Source: Fibrobacter succinogenes (GTDB lineage: Bacteria > Fibrobacterota > Fibrobacteria > Fibrobacterales > Fibrobacteraceae). From it: a stretch of DNA of 33,891 bases. The stretch is from positions 837 to 34,727 of the forward strand of contig CACZII010000003.1 in assembly GCA_902781185.1 (NCBI GenBank), read 5' to 3'. The notes beneath the pieces were generated by a model. The model saw only the letters and a list, made by a program, of their open reading frames with translations. It made no database searches and had not been told where the DNA came from. Position 1 is the stretch's first letter; every line of letters starts with the position of its first letter. Shown in pieces: positions 1 through 7,328 of this stretch. Position numbers and translations under genes: made by a program.

Positions 1-962
1 AGCTTCTCGCAGAGGATTCGGTACTTGGGCAAAAGCCCGGCATGGTGAATTCCGATACCTTGCTTGAGCCAGCGTTTGACTTCGGGGCCGTAGGGGCTGC
101 TGAAACGGACCTCTTTGATAGCCTCGTTGATGGCCTGCTTTTCTTCCTTGGTGCAAAGATCCAAGCTCATGAAGTTCTGGGCGTTGGTGGCGGCAGCGGA
201 CTGCGTAAAATGAACGACGTAAACGGGAGCCTTGCCCTCGTTCACCAGCTTCTGCACTTCGGTGGAAATTTCGGTGGTACTGTAGGTGAAATCTAGCGGA
301 ACGGGCCTCTGGGCCGAACGCACTGTTACCGATTCCCGGCCCGTACGCTTTGTCATTTCATGCTCAAAGAATTCCGTAGCGCCTATGGTGGCACTCATCA
401 ACAAGAATCTGCTCTGCGGAAGGGTCAGGAGCGGAATCTGCCAGGCCACACCTCGTTCCCTGTCAGAGTAGTAATGGAACTCGTCCATCACCACATCCAT
501 AATGTCGAGCTTTTCTCCCTCGTTGAGAGCCATGTTGGCGAGAATCTCAGCCGTGCAGCACAGAATGGGAGCGTCATGATTTACTGTCGCATCACCGGTG
601 GAAAGTCCCACGTTCTCTGGCCCGAATTCCTTGCAGAGGGCCATCCATTTTTCATTTACCAGAGCCTTGATGGGGCACGTATAAACGCTCTTGCGTCCAT
701 GAACAAGACTATCGAAATGGAGAGCCAAGGCAACCATGGATTTTCCAGAACCCGTGGGCGTGTTCAAGATGACGTTCTTGCCGTCCAAAAGCTCAAGAAT
801 TGCCTCTTCTTGAGCCGGATAAAGCACTGTTCCGCGGGACTCCGCCCACTCCATAAAAGCCTCTAAAATGTCTTCAGAAGCAGGCACACCGTTACTTTTC
901 GCTGCATTTGCAGCGAGTTTTGCAATGAAAACCTTGAGAGTAGGCTTATTCGGCTCAGTCAT
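1..962 (-). CDS. DEAD/DEAH-box helicase, DUF3516/Ski2-like (partial, 3' end outside window)
   Basis: Reading the minus strand from ATG at 962 gives an open frame of 320 residues that runs off the left edge, so only the N-terminal part is seen. Visible motifs are a Q-motif-like YPAQEEAIL (about 48-56), Walker A TPTGSGKS (68-75), [11 protein letters not shown] (motif Ia, about 96-106), DEFHYY as motif II (160-165), SAT as motif III (190-192), and [14 protein letters not shown] near the edge, typical of Ski2-like RNA helicases. The DEFHYY...[10 protein letters not shown] block resembles bacterial DUF3516 helicases, which are presumed ATP-dependent RNA helicases. No Shine-Dalgarno precedes the start; a TATCTTTT box lies 6 nt before it. 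The gene is divergent from rfbA with a 29 bp gap. Helicase assignment is secure; the DUF3516 subfamily is recognised from memory. Confidence 0.85.
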   Translation of the reverse strand, partial: MTEPNKPTLKVFIAKLAANAAKSNGVPASEDILEAFMEWAESRGTVLYPAQEEAILELLDGKNVILNTPTGSGKSMVALALHFDSLVHGRKSVYTCPIKALVNEKWMALCKEFGPENVGLSTGDATVNHDAPILCCTAEILANMALNEGEKLDIMDVVMDEFHYYSDRERGVAWQIPLLTLPQSRFLLMSATIGATEFFEHEMTKRTGRESVTVRSAQRPVPLDFTYSTTEISTEVQKLVNEGKAPVYVVHFTQSAAATNAQNFMSLDLCTKEEKQAINEAIKEVRFSSPYGPEVKRWLKQGIGIHHAGLLPKYRILCEK

Positions 963-966
963 GGAA

Positions 967-976
967 CCAAAAGATA
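967..976 (-). promoter_or_regulatory. TAnnTTTG-like promoter box of the helicase gene
   Basis: On the minus strand TATCTTTTGG is followed by four bases and then the ATG at 962. It matches the Bacteroidetes -7 consensus TAnnTTTG apart from one extra T. No ribosome binding site fits in the gap, so a leaderless transcript is inferred. Confidence 0.5.
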
Positions 977-978
977 GC

Positions 979-986
979 TATTTTAT
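979..986 (+). promoter_or_regulatory. TATTTTAT box of the rfb operon
   Basis: TATTTTAT ends 5 nt before the rfbA ATG. It fits TAnnTT but lacks the final TG. It sits back to back with the helicase box, so both divergent genes must be served from 29 bp. No Shine-Dalgarno is seen. Confidence 0.4.
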
Positions 987-991
987 CCTTT

Positions 992-1879
992 ATGAAAGGA
1001 ATCGTTCTCGCCGGGGGTTCCGGCACTAGACTGTACCCGCTGACCATGGTCACCAGTAAACAGCTTTTGCCTGTTTACGACAAGCCCATGGTTTATTACC
1101 CGCTTTCTACACTGATGCTTGCGGGTATCCGGGATATCCTCATCATTTCCACTCCCACAGACTTACCGAATTTTGAGCGCTTGCTCGGCGACGGTTCCGC
1201 TATGGGACTGAACTTGAGCTATAAGGTGCAACCCAGCCCCGACGGACTTGCCCAGGCTTTCATTTTGGGTGAGGAATTTATTGGCAATGATTGCTGTGCC
1301 ATGGTGCTAGGCGATAACATTTTCTACGGCAACGGTTTTAGCCGCCTTTTGAAAGAGGCCGTGAAGAATGCCGAACAAAATGGCCGTGCTAGTGTGTTCG
1401 GTTACTATGTGGAAGATCCCGAACGTTTTGGCGTGGTGGAGTTCGACGATTCCGGAAAGGTGATTTCGGTAGAAGAAAAACCGAAAGAACCCAAGAGCAA
1501 CTATGCCATTACTGGTCTGTACTTTTACGACAACCGGGTTTCGGGGTTTGCGAAAACCCAAAAACCCAGTGCTCGCGGAGAACTGGAAATTACGGATCTG
1601 AATCGCACCTATTTGGAAAAGGGCGAACTAGATGTCAAGTTGTTGGGGCGCGGGTTCGCATGGCTTGATACGGGCACCATGGACAGCCTGATTGAAGCTG
1701 GCGAATTCGTGAAGATGGTGGAGAACCGCCAGGGTATTCAGATTAGCGCCATCGAAGAAATTGCTTACAGAAACGGTTGGATTTCTAAGGAAAAATTATT
1801 GGAATCTGCAGCCAAGTATGGCAAGTCCCCCTATGGTCAACATCTGCGCAAAGTTGCGGAAGGAAAGATTAAGTATTAA
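992..1879 (+). CDS. rfbA: Glucose-1-phosphate thymidylyltransferase (RfbA/RmlA)
   Basis: A 295-residue protein of the usual family length. It joins dTTP and glucose-1-phosphate to make dTDP-glucose, the first step to dTDP-rhamnose and other dTDP-deoxysugars, in the cytoplasm. The N-terminus has the nucleotidyltransferase signature [11 protein letters not shown] with the activating Arg and [33 protein letters not shown] and [20 protein letters not shown] are further RmlA family blocks. It is the first gene of a tight operon: rfbB starts 2 nt after its stop. The start is the only ATG that keeps the signature intact, and it follows a TATTTTAT box with no ribosome binding site. Its codon choice is more mixed (AAA and AAG, TTG) than that of rfbB and rfbC. 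Confidence 0.96.
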   Translation: MKGIVLAGGSGTRLYPLTMVTSKQLLPVYDKPMVYYPLSTLMLAGIRDILIISTPTDLPNFERLLGDGSAMGLNLSYKVQPSPDGLAQAFILGEEFIGNDCCAMVLGDNIFYGNGFSRLLKEAVKNAEQNGRASVFGYYVEDPERFGVVEFDDSGKVISVEEKPKEPKSNYAITGLYFYDNRVSGFAKTQKPSARGELEITDLNRTYLEKGELDVKLLGRGFAWLDTGTMDSLIEAGEFVKMVENRQGIQISAIEEIAYRNGWISKEKLLESAAKYGKSPYGQHLRKVAEGKIKY

Positions 1880-1881
1880 CT

Positions 1882-3018
1882 ATGAAACGTTCTATCGTCA
1901 TTACCGGCGGTGCTGGGTTTATTGGCAGCCATGTGGTGCGCCTATTTGTGAACAAGTACCCGGAATACAAGATTATCAACCTTGATAAGCTTACTTATGC
2001 GGGCAACCTCGCGAACCTCAAGGACATCGAGGGCAAGCCGAACTACAAGTTCGTGAAGATGGATATCTGCGACTTCGACGCCTTCTATAAACTCATGCAG
2101 GACGAGAAGATTGACGGCATCATCCACCTTGCGGCGGAAAGCCACGTGGACCGCTCCATCAAGGACCCGTTCACCTTTGCGAAGACCAACGTGATGGGCA
2201 CGCTTTCGCTTTTGCAGGCCGCAAAGCTCTACTGGGAATCTCTCCCGGAAAAGTACGAAGGTAAGCGCTTCTACCACATCTCTACCGATGAGGTCTACGG
2301 TGCGCTCAAGATGAACCATCCGGAAGGCATTACGCCCCCGTTCACCACGACGGCAAGCTCTAGCGAACATCACCTGGCCTACGGTGATGACTTCTTCTAT
2401 GAAACGACAAAGTACACGCCGCATTCTCCGTATTCTGCGTCGAAGGCGGGTTCCGACCACTTTGTTCGCGCATTCCATGATACCTACGGCATGCCGACCA
2501 TTGTGACGAACTGCTCCAACAACTACGGTCCGTACCAGTTTCCCGAAAAGCTGATTCCGCTGTTTATCAACAACATCCGCCACAAGAAACCGCTTCCTGT
2601 TTATGGCAAGGGCGAGAACGTGCGTGACTGGCTCTTTGTGGAAGATCATGCCCGCGCTATCGACGTGATTTTCCACAACGGAAAGATTGCCGAGACTTAT
2701 AACATCGGCGGTTTCAACGAATGGAAGAACATCGATATCATCAAGGTCGTGATCAAGACTGTCGACAGGCTCCTGGGCCGTGCAGAAGGTGAGGACATGA
2801 ACCTCATCACCTACGTGACCGACCGCCTGGGCCACGATGCCCGCTACGCGATAGATTCTACTAAGCTCCAGAAGGAACTGGGCTGGGAACCGAGCCTACA
2901 GTTCGAGGAAGGCATCGAGAAGACGGTGCGTTGGTACTTGGACAACCAGGAATGGCTGGACAACATCACCAGCGGTGACTACGAAAAGTATTACGAGACG
3001 ATGTACAAGAACAGGTAA
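1882..3018 (+). CDS. rfbB: dTDP-glucose 4,6-dehydratase (RfbB/RmlB)
   Basis: An NAD-dependent short-chain dehydrogenase/reductase that converts dTDP-glucose to dTDP-4-keto-6-deoxyglucose. The Rossmann motif GGAGFIGSH lies at about residues 8-16, HLAAESHVDRS follows, the catalytic STDEVYG block is present, and the YxxxK pair is in YSASKAGSDH. NCSNNYGPYQFPEKLIPLF and VRDWLFVEDHA are RmlB hallmarks. At 378 residues it is about 20 longer than many RmlB proteins; the extra residues lie between the STDEVYG block and YSASK (an HHLAYGDDFFYE stretch). It is second in the operon. Its codons are strongly biased toward AAG, AAC and CGC, unlike rfbA, suggesting high expression or a different history. Confidence 0.96.
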   Translation: MKRSIVITGGAGFIGSHVVRLFVNKYPEYKIINLDKLTYAGNLANLKDIEGKPNYKFVKMDICDFDAFYKLMQDEKIDGIIHLAAESHVDRSIKDPFTFAKTNVMGTLSLLQAAKLYWESLPEKYEGKRFYHISTDEVYGALKMNHPEGITPPFTTTASSSEHHLAYGDDFFYETTKYTPHSPYSASKAGSDHFVRAFHDTYGMPTIVTNCSNNYGPYQFPEKLIPLFINNIRHKKPLPVYGKGENVRDWLFVEDHARAIDVIFHNGKIAETYNIGGFNEWKNIDIIKVVIKTVDRLLGRAEGEDMNLITYVTDRLGHDARYAIDSTKLQKELGWEPSLQFEEGIEKTVRWYLDNQEWLDNITSGDYEKYYETMYKNR

Positions 3019-3025
3019 TTGAAAA

Positions 3026-3589
3026 ATGGGAAAGTTCAATTTTGTGAAGACGTCCATCGAGGGCGTGACGATTATCGAGCCGACGGTCTTTGGCGACCAG
3101 CGCGGCTATTTCATGGAAACCTACAACAAGGGTGAGTTCGATGCCGCGGGTCTCAATATGGTCTTCGTGCAGGACAATGAATCCAAGAGCAAGAAGGGAG
3201 TGCTTCGCGGACTTCATTTCCAGAAGAAGAATCCGCAGGGCAAGCTCGTCCGCGTTATCGAAGGTGAAGTTTTTGACGTGGCAGTGGACCTCCGCAAGGG
3301 TAGCCCCACGTTCGGCAAGTGGGAAGGTGTTGTGCTTTCTGCCGAAAACAAGAAGCAGTTCTACATTCCCGAAGGCTTTGCCCACGGTTTTGTGGTGCTT
3401 AGCGAGACGGCAACATTCGTGTACAAGTGCACCCGCCTCTACGACCCAAAGGATGAGGGCGGCCTCATGTGGAACGATCCCGAAATCGGCATCAAGTGGC
3501 CGGTCGGAAACGGTTTCGAACCTTTGCTTTCCGAGAAGGACACAAAGAACCCGCTTTTGAAGGACCTCGGCTTCGCCTTTGAACTGTAG
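3026..3589 (+). CDS. rfbC: dTDP-4-dehydrorhamnose 3,5-epimerase (RfbC/RmlC)
   Basis: A 187-residue cupin that epimerises dTDP-4-keto-6-deoxyglucose at C3 and C5. Recognisable blocks are EPTVFGDQRGYFMETY, FVQDNESKSKKGVLRGLHFQ (with the catalytic His of the LRGLHFQ motif), VFDVAVDLRKGSPTFG, YIPEGFAHGFVVLSETATFVYKCT and the C-terminal MWNDPEIGIKWP. Length is normal. It starts 7 nt after rfbB. The last enzyme of rhamnose synthesis, RmlD, does not follow: the next gene is a phosphatase. The final sugar is therefore either made with an rmlD elsewhere or is not rhamnose. Confidence 0.96.
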   Translation: MGKFNFVKTSIEGVTIIEPTVFGDQRGYFMETYNKGEFDAAGLNMVFVQDNESKSKKGVLRGLHFQKKNPQGKLVRVIEGEVFDVAVDLRKGSPTFGKWEGVVLSAENKKQFYIPEGFAHGFVVLSETATFVYKCTRLYDPKDEGGLMWNDPEIGIKWPVGNGFEPLLSEKDTKNPLLKDLGFAFEL

Positions 3590-3610
3590 CTTTTTCTATC
3601 ATTACGTACG

Positions 3611-4057
3611 ATGAAGAATATACTCGTTGTTTGCACAGGAAACATCTGTCGTAGCCCTACAGGGGAGTATCTCCTGAAAAAGGAACTGGGCGAGGGCTTT
3701 AATGTGATGAGCGCAGGGCTTGGGGCCTTGGTGGACCACCCTGCCCACGAATTGAGCCAGAAAATTGCTTTGGAACACGGGGTGGATATGAGTGCCCATC
3801 GCGCAAGGCAAATCAATATGGATATTCTCAAATGGGCTGACCTGATTTTGGTCATGGAAAACGGCCACAAGCAAGAGATTATCCGTAAGTACCCCTGGAC
3901 CGAAGGAAAGGTTTTCCGGTACGGCGATAGTGTTCAAGTGGATATCCCGGACCCTTACCGAAGACCTGAAAGCGCCTTCGTGTTGGCTTGGAATTTTATT
4001 TCAAAACTGACCCCCTATTGGGTCAAGAAAATCAAGGAAAGTGAAGGGCAGGCTTAG
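3611..4057 (+). CDS. Low-molecular-weight protein tyrosine phosphatase (Wzb-like)
   Basis: A 148-residue cytoplasmic phosphatase. The P-loop VCTGNICRSP carries the nucleophile Cys8 and Arg14 (CX5R), and the general acid is Asp114 in the DPY motif. In capsule and exopolysaccharide loci such enzymes (Wzb, Etp) dephosphorylate the tyrosine-rich tail of the Wzc co-polymerase. The Wza-like gene starts 14 nt downstream and fits that role, but no Wzc-like kinase is in the window, so the substrate is inferred. The start follows rfbC by 21 nt without a clear Shine-Dalgarno. Family assignment is secure; a role in polysaccharide control is likely. Confidence 0.93.
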   Translation: MKNILVVCTGNICRSPTGEYLLKKELGEGFNVMSAGLGALVDHPAHELSQKIALEHGVDMSAHRARQINMDILKWADLILVMENGHKQEIIRKYPWTEGKVFRYGDSVQVDIPDPYRRPESAFVLAWNFISKLTPYWVKKIKESEGQA

Positions 4058-4071
4058 GCCTGTAAATTGTT

Positions 4072-5202
4072 ATGAAAAAGATGAAGTTTTTATTGTTGGC
4101 TTCTGCGGCTTTCGTGTTGAACGGTTGCTTCTTTGCTCCGCAGATGAGGATGTCCGAACCTAGTGATTCTTCGGAATTTAACGGAATTTCCGTGTACCTT
4201 CACTCCATAGACGAAGGCGATTTTGGTGCGGATGTGAAGGCCGCGCCTGGCGGAGACAAGGCTGTGACTTATGGCGACTTGTCGGAATTGATTGTGGACT
4301 CCTTGCCGAAGTTGGAGTATCGCATCGGTCCTCTGGACATGGTCCAGGTGGTGGTGTGGGAGCACCCGGAACTGACGTCTCCCATGGGACAATATCAGCC
4401 TGCAGGCCAGAAAGTGACTACCGACGGCAAGCTTTTCTATCCCTATGCAGGAGAACTCCAAGCGGCAGGTCTTACCGCCCAAGAACTCCGGCTAGAAATC
4501 ACCAAGCGCCTTTCCGATAAAATTCTGAATGACCCGCAGGTTGATGTCCGTGTATCTGAATACAACAGTCTCAAGGCTGTTGTGTCTGGCGAAGTGAAAA
4601 ATCCGGGATATGCTTTCTTCTCTGAAGCTCCTATGACTATTCCCATGGCTATTGCTGAAGTAGGCGGATTTAACCAATATGCTGACCCTGCGGGCATGCA
4701 GCTTCGTCGTGGAAACAAGGTTTATAACATCAACTACCTGGAAGCCTTCCAGAAGGAATTACCTCTAGATAAGATGTTGTTACAACCGGATGACCAACTG
4801 TATGTGCCTGCATTGACCCAGACTCAGCGTGAAAATCGAGCCTATGTGATGGGTGAAGTTCAGAAGGTGGGCCTTGTGGATTTGGTGAACGGCAAGGTGA
4901 ACCTTGTGGAAGCCTTGTCGACAGCAGGTGGCCTTCAGGCATTGAATGCTTCGGCTCGTGCTATCTATGTGATTCGTAATACATCAGATGATAGAATAGA
5001 CGTGTTCCACCTGAATGCTAAGAATGCTATGGCGCTTGCGATGGCGGAACGGTTTGAACTGAATGCCCGTGACATTGTCTATGTAGATGCTTCCGGTCTT
5101 GCTACCTGGAACCGCCTTATCAGCTTAATACTGCCGTCTGTCCAGACCGTTTACTACGGAGTGCTGACTACGCGTAATATCCAGCTGATTAGAGACAACT
5201 AG
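4072..5202 (+). CDS. wza: Wza-type polysaccharide export lipoprotein
   Basis: 376 residues, close to E. coli Wza. A lipoprotein signal peptide ends in the lipobox LNGC (Cys at about residue 19), so the mature protein is probably lipid-anchored in the outer membrane. The poly_export domain begins at about residue 80 with YRIGPLDMVQVVVWEHPEL and includes the VTTDGKLFYPYAGEL block. Two SLBB-like modules follow, one from AVVSGEVKNPG and one from YVMGEVQKVGLV, each with an AxxxAGG-type turn (AIAEVGGF, ALSTAGGL). The C-terminal segment ending in RNIQLIRDN probably forms the outer-membrane helix. Family knowledge: Wza octamers form the export channel for capsule or exopolysaccharide. It sits between the phosphatase and manC genes in one operon. 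Confidence 0.92.
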   Translation: MKKMKFLLLASAAFVLNGCFFAPQMRMSEPSDSSEFNGISVYLHSIDEGDFGADVKAAPGGDKAVTYGDLSELIVDSLPKLEYRIGPLDMVQVVVWEHPELTSPMGQYQPAGQKVTTDGKLFYPYAGELQAAGLTAQELRLEITKRLSDKILNDPQVDVRVSEYNSLKAVVSGEVKNPGYAFFSEAPMTIPMAIAEVGGFNQYADPAGMQLRRGNKVYNINYLEAFQKELPLDKMLLQPDDQLYVPALTQTQRENRAYVMGEVQKVGLVDLVNGKVNLVEALSTAGGLQALNASARAIYVIRNTSDDRIDVFHLNAKNAMALAMAERFELNARDIVYVDASGLATWNRLISLILPSVQTVYYGVLTTRNIQLIRDN

Positions 5203-5214
5203 GGATTTTGACAT

Positions 5215-6591
5215 ATGATTAATTTGATTCTTTGTGGTGGTAGCGGAACGCGGCTTTGGCCTGTAAGTCGTTCCCTGATGCCCAAACAGTTTGCGCCTCT
5301 TTTTGATGGACAGTCCCTTTTCAGAAAGACTGTCCGGACAAACGCTTCGGTTTGCAGTTCCCAGTTTATCGTGAGCAATGCGGACCAGTTTTTCTTAGCT
5401 AAGGACCAGCTGGAAGCTGAGAGGATGAAAGGGGGCAGGTTCCTTCTGGAGCCCGTGGGCCGTAATACGGCACCTGCCATTGCCCTTGCTTGCTTGACGT
5501 TGGATGCTGAGGAAATAGTTTTGGTCTCTCCGTCGGATCATGTTATCCGCAAAAAGGAAGAGTACAAGAAGGTGCTGCTCCGTGCCGAAGAATTGGCTAA
5601 GGCTGGAAATCTGGTGACCTTCGGTATTACGCCTACTAGCCCAGAGACAGGCTACGGCTATATTGAGGCTGATGGCGAAGACGTGAAGCGTTTTGTGGAG
5701 AAGCCTAATCTTGCTACCGCTGAAAAATACCTGGTGGCAGGGAACTTCTACTGGAATAGCGGCATCTTCTGTTTTAAGGCCAAGACATTCCTGGACGAGT
5801 TGAAGAAATATTCTCCCGATATTTTGAATGCTGCGAAGATTGCTTTGAGCCGCGCAAACAAGGAACAGGGAGAACCCATCCGGATAGCTCTGGAAGATAT
5901 GAAAGCCATTCCTAGCAATTCCATTGACTATGCGGTGATGGAAAAGTCTTCCAAGGTGAAGGTGGTCCCCAGCGATATCGGTTGGAGTGACTTGGGTAGC
6001 TTTGATAGCCTTTATGGAGAATATCCACACGACGAGAATGGCAACAACGTGAACCCGCGTCATATCGCGGTAGGCACCAAGGATTCCCTGGTAATGGGGA
6101 GTCAGCGGGTGATTGCCACCATTGATTTGAATGACATGCTTATCGTGGATACCCCCGATGCTTTACTGGTAGCGCCTCGTGCAAGTAGCCAGAAGGTAAA
6201 GCAGGTTGTGGAAAAACTGAAAGAGAAAGGAAGCGATTTGGTGAGCGTGCCCCAGACGGTGAACCGCCCGTGGGGAACCTACTCTGTGTTGGAATCTTCT
6301 GAAAACTACAAGATGAAGCGCATTGTGGTAAAGCCAGGTAAGCGTCTTTCCCTGCAGAAGCATTTGCATCGCTCGGAACACTGGGTGGTGGTAAGCGGAA
6401 CCGCTACCTGTACCGTTGGCGACAAGGTGTTCCTGGTGCGCCCCAACGAATCCACCTATATCCCCGCCGGAACGGTACACCGCCTGCAGAACGAAGGCAA
6501 ACTTCCGTTGGTCATCGTGGAAGTTCAGGTGGGCGAGTACACCGGTGAAGACGATATTATTCGCATGGAAGATGATTTCCATCGAAGCTAG
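5215..6591 (+). CDS. manC: Mannose-1-phosphate guanylyltransferase / mannose-6-phosphate isomerase (ManC/AlgA type)
   Basis: A 458-residue two-domain enzyme. The N-terminal nucleotidyltransferase (about 1-340) has the signature LCGGSGTRLWPVSR, then EPVGRNTAPAIALA, VSPSDHVI, RFVEKP and YFWNSGIF-like NFYWNSGIFCFK, and makes GDP-mannose from mannose-1-phosphate and GTP. The C-terminal cupin (about 345-458) begins at NRPWGTYSVLE and contains KPGKRLSLQKHLHRSEHWVVVSG, the metal-binding His/Glu set, and STYIPAGTVHRLQN; it is the type II phosphomannose isomerase domain. It is 12 nt behind wza and extends the operon to GDP-mannose-derived sugars. An AGGGA at 5201-5205, overlapping the wza stop, may serve as ribosome binding site. 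Confidence 0.95.
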   Translation: MINLILCGGSGTRLWPVSRSLMPKQFAPLFDGQSLFRKTVRTNASVCSSQFIVSNADQFFLAKDQLEAERMKGGRFLLEPVGRNTAPAIALACLTLDAEEIVLVSPSDHVIRKKEEYKKVLLRAEELAKAGNLVTFGITPTSPETGYGYIEADGEDVKRFVEKPNLATAEKYLVAGNFYWNSGIFCFKAKTFLDELKKYSPDILNAAKIALSRANKEQGEPIRIALEDMKAIPSNSIDYAVMEKSSKVKVVPSDIGWSDLGSFDSLYGEYPHDENGNNVNPRHIAVGTKDSLVMGSQRVIATIDLNDMLIVDTPDALLVAPRASSQKVKQVVEKLKEKGSDLVSVPQTVNRPWGTYSVLESSENYKMKRIVVKPGKRLSLQKHLHRSEHWVVVSGTATCTVGDKVFLVRPNESTYIPAGTVHRLQNEGKLPLVIVEVQVGEYTGEDDIIRMEDDFHRS

Positions 6592-6618
6592 TTTAAAAAC
6601 AACAAGCAAGGAGATAAA

Positions 6619-7215
6619 ATGAAAAAACTAATCTTGATAGCAATAATTAGCCTGTTTGCTTCTGTTTCTTTTGCAGAGGGGCTTGGCGTTGGCGCTCGTA
6701 TTTCTTACCAGTCCGAAGGGATGATGGGTGACGGTGCCGAGTACTTTGCTGACGAAACCGTGTCTTCTGGCTATGCTGTTGGTGCAAGTGTGCTGTATCA
6801 TTTTTCCGAAATGATGTCTTTGCGTACCGGTTTGGAACTTCAGTTCCAGATTTATTCCTGGACGCAGGATTCTCCCGTGTCTAGCAAGGATGTTGATTAC
6901 TCCTACCTCTTCATGAACCTGGACATTCCTGTCTTGGCAAGAATCAACTTTACTCGTGGATTCTTTGCAGAAGCCGGTTTGGACGTCGCCATCAACATGC
7001 TGGCTCAAGGATATGATTCCTATAATGACGAATGGGAAGATTTCAAGGACTGGAATACAATTCAGCTGGGACCGACTGTGGGTGTTGGCTATACCATGTG
7101 GTTTGGCCTTGAATTTGGCGCCCGCATGACTTATGGCTTGCTGGAACCCGGTGACGATGCTGATTTCCGCCCGTTCCGCTTCCAGATTGACATCTCTTAT
7201 TGGTTCATGAAGTAG
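6619..7215 (+). CDS. Outer-membrane beta-barrel protein (porin-family fold)
   Basis: 198 residues with a clear signal peptide (MKK, hydrophobic core, cleavage after SFA at about residue 19). The mature part alternates hydrophobic and polar residues in strand-like segments such as YAVGASVLYHF, SLRTGLELQFQIYSW, FFAEAGLDVAINML and VGVGYTMWFGLEFGARMTYGL, and ends in an aromatic-rich strand ISYWFMK. This is the pattern of small eight-stranded barrels of the OmpW/OmpX/porin_2 group. A good Shine-Dalgarno (AAGGAG) precedes the ATG. It follows manC by 27 nt and is closed by the terminator at 7241, so it is probably the last gene of the polysaccharide operon. The precise function is unknown. Confidence 0.8.
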   Translation: MKKLILIAIISLFASVSFAEGLGVGARISYQSEGMMGDGAEYFADETVSSGYAVGASVLYHFSEMMSLRTGLELQFQIYSWTQDSPVSSKDVDYSYLFMNLDIPVLARINFTRGFFAEAGLDVAINMLAQGYDSYNDEWEDFKDWNTIQLGPTVGVGYTMWFGLEFGARMTYGLLEPGDDADFRPFRFQIDISYWFMK

Positions 7216-7229
7216 GAACGCCCCTTTTA

Positions 7230-7289
7230 TTTGGGCTTAGACCACCTGTAAACAGGTGGTTTTTTGTTTGTACTTTTCGTAAGCCCAAA
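7230..7289. repeat. 10 bp inverted repeat enclosing the terminator hairpin
   Basis: TTTGGGCTTA at 7230-7239 is the exact reverse complement of TAAGCCCAAA at 7280-7289. The arms flank the terminator, so the RNA could fold into a longer stem with the terminator as an inner branch. Confidence 0.6.
7241..7266 (+). terminator. Rho-independent terminator of the polysaccharide operon
   Basis: A perfect 8 bp stem ACCACCTG/CAGGTGGT with loop TAAA is followed by TTTTTG. It lies 25 nt after the beta-barrel stop codon and before the GH3 gene. It is nested inside a wider 10 bp inverted repeat at 7230-7239 and 7280-7289. Confidence 0.9.
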
Positions 7290-7328
7290 CAAAAAAGTTA
7301 ATTTAAATGTAATTCTCTGGAGGCAAAT

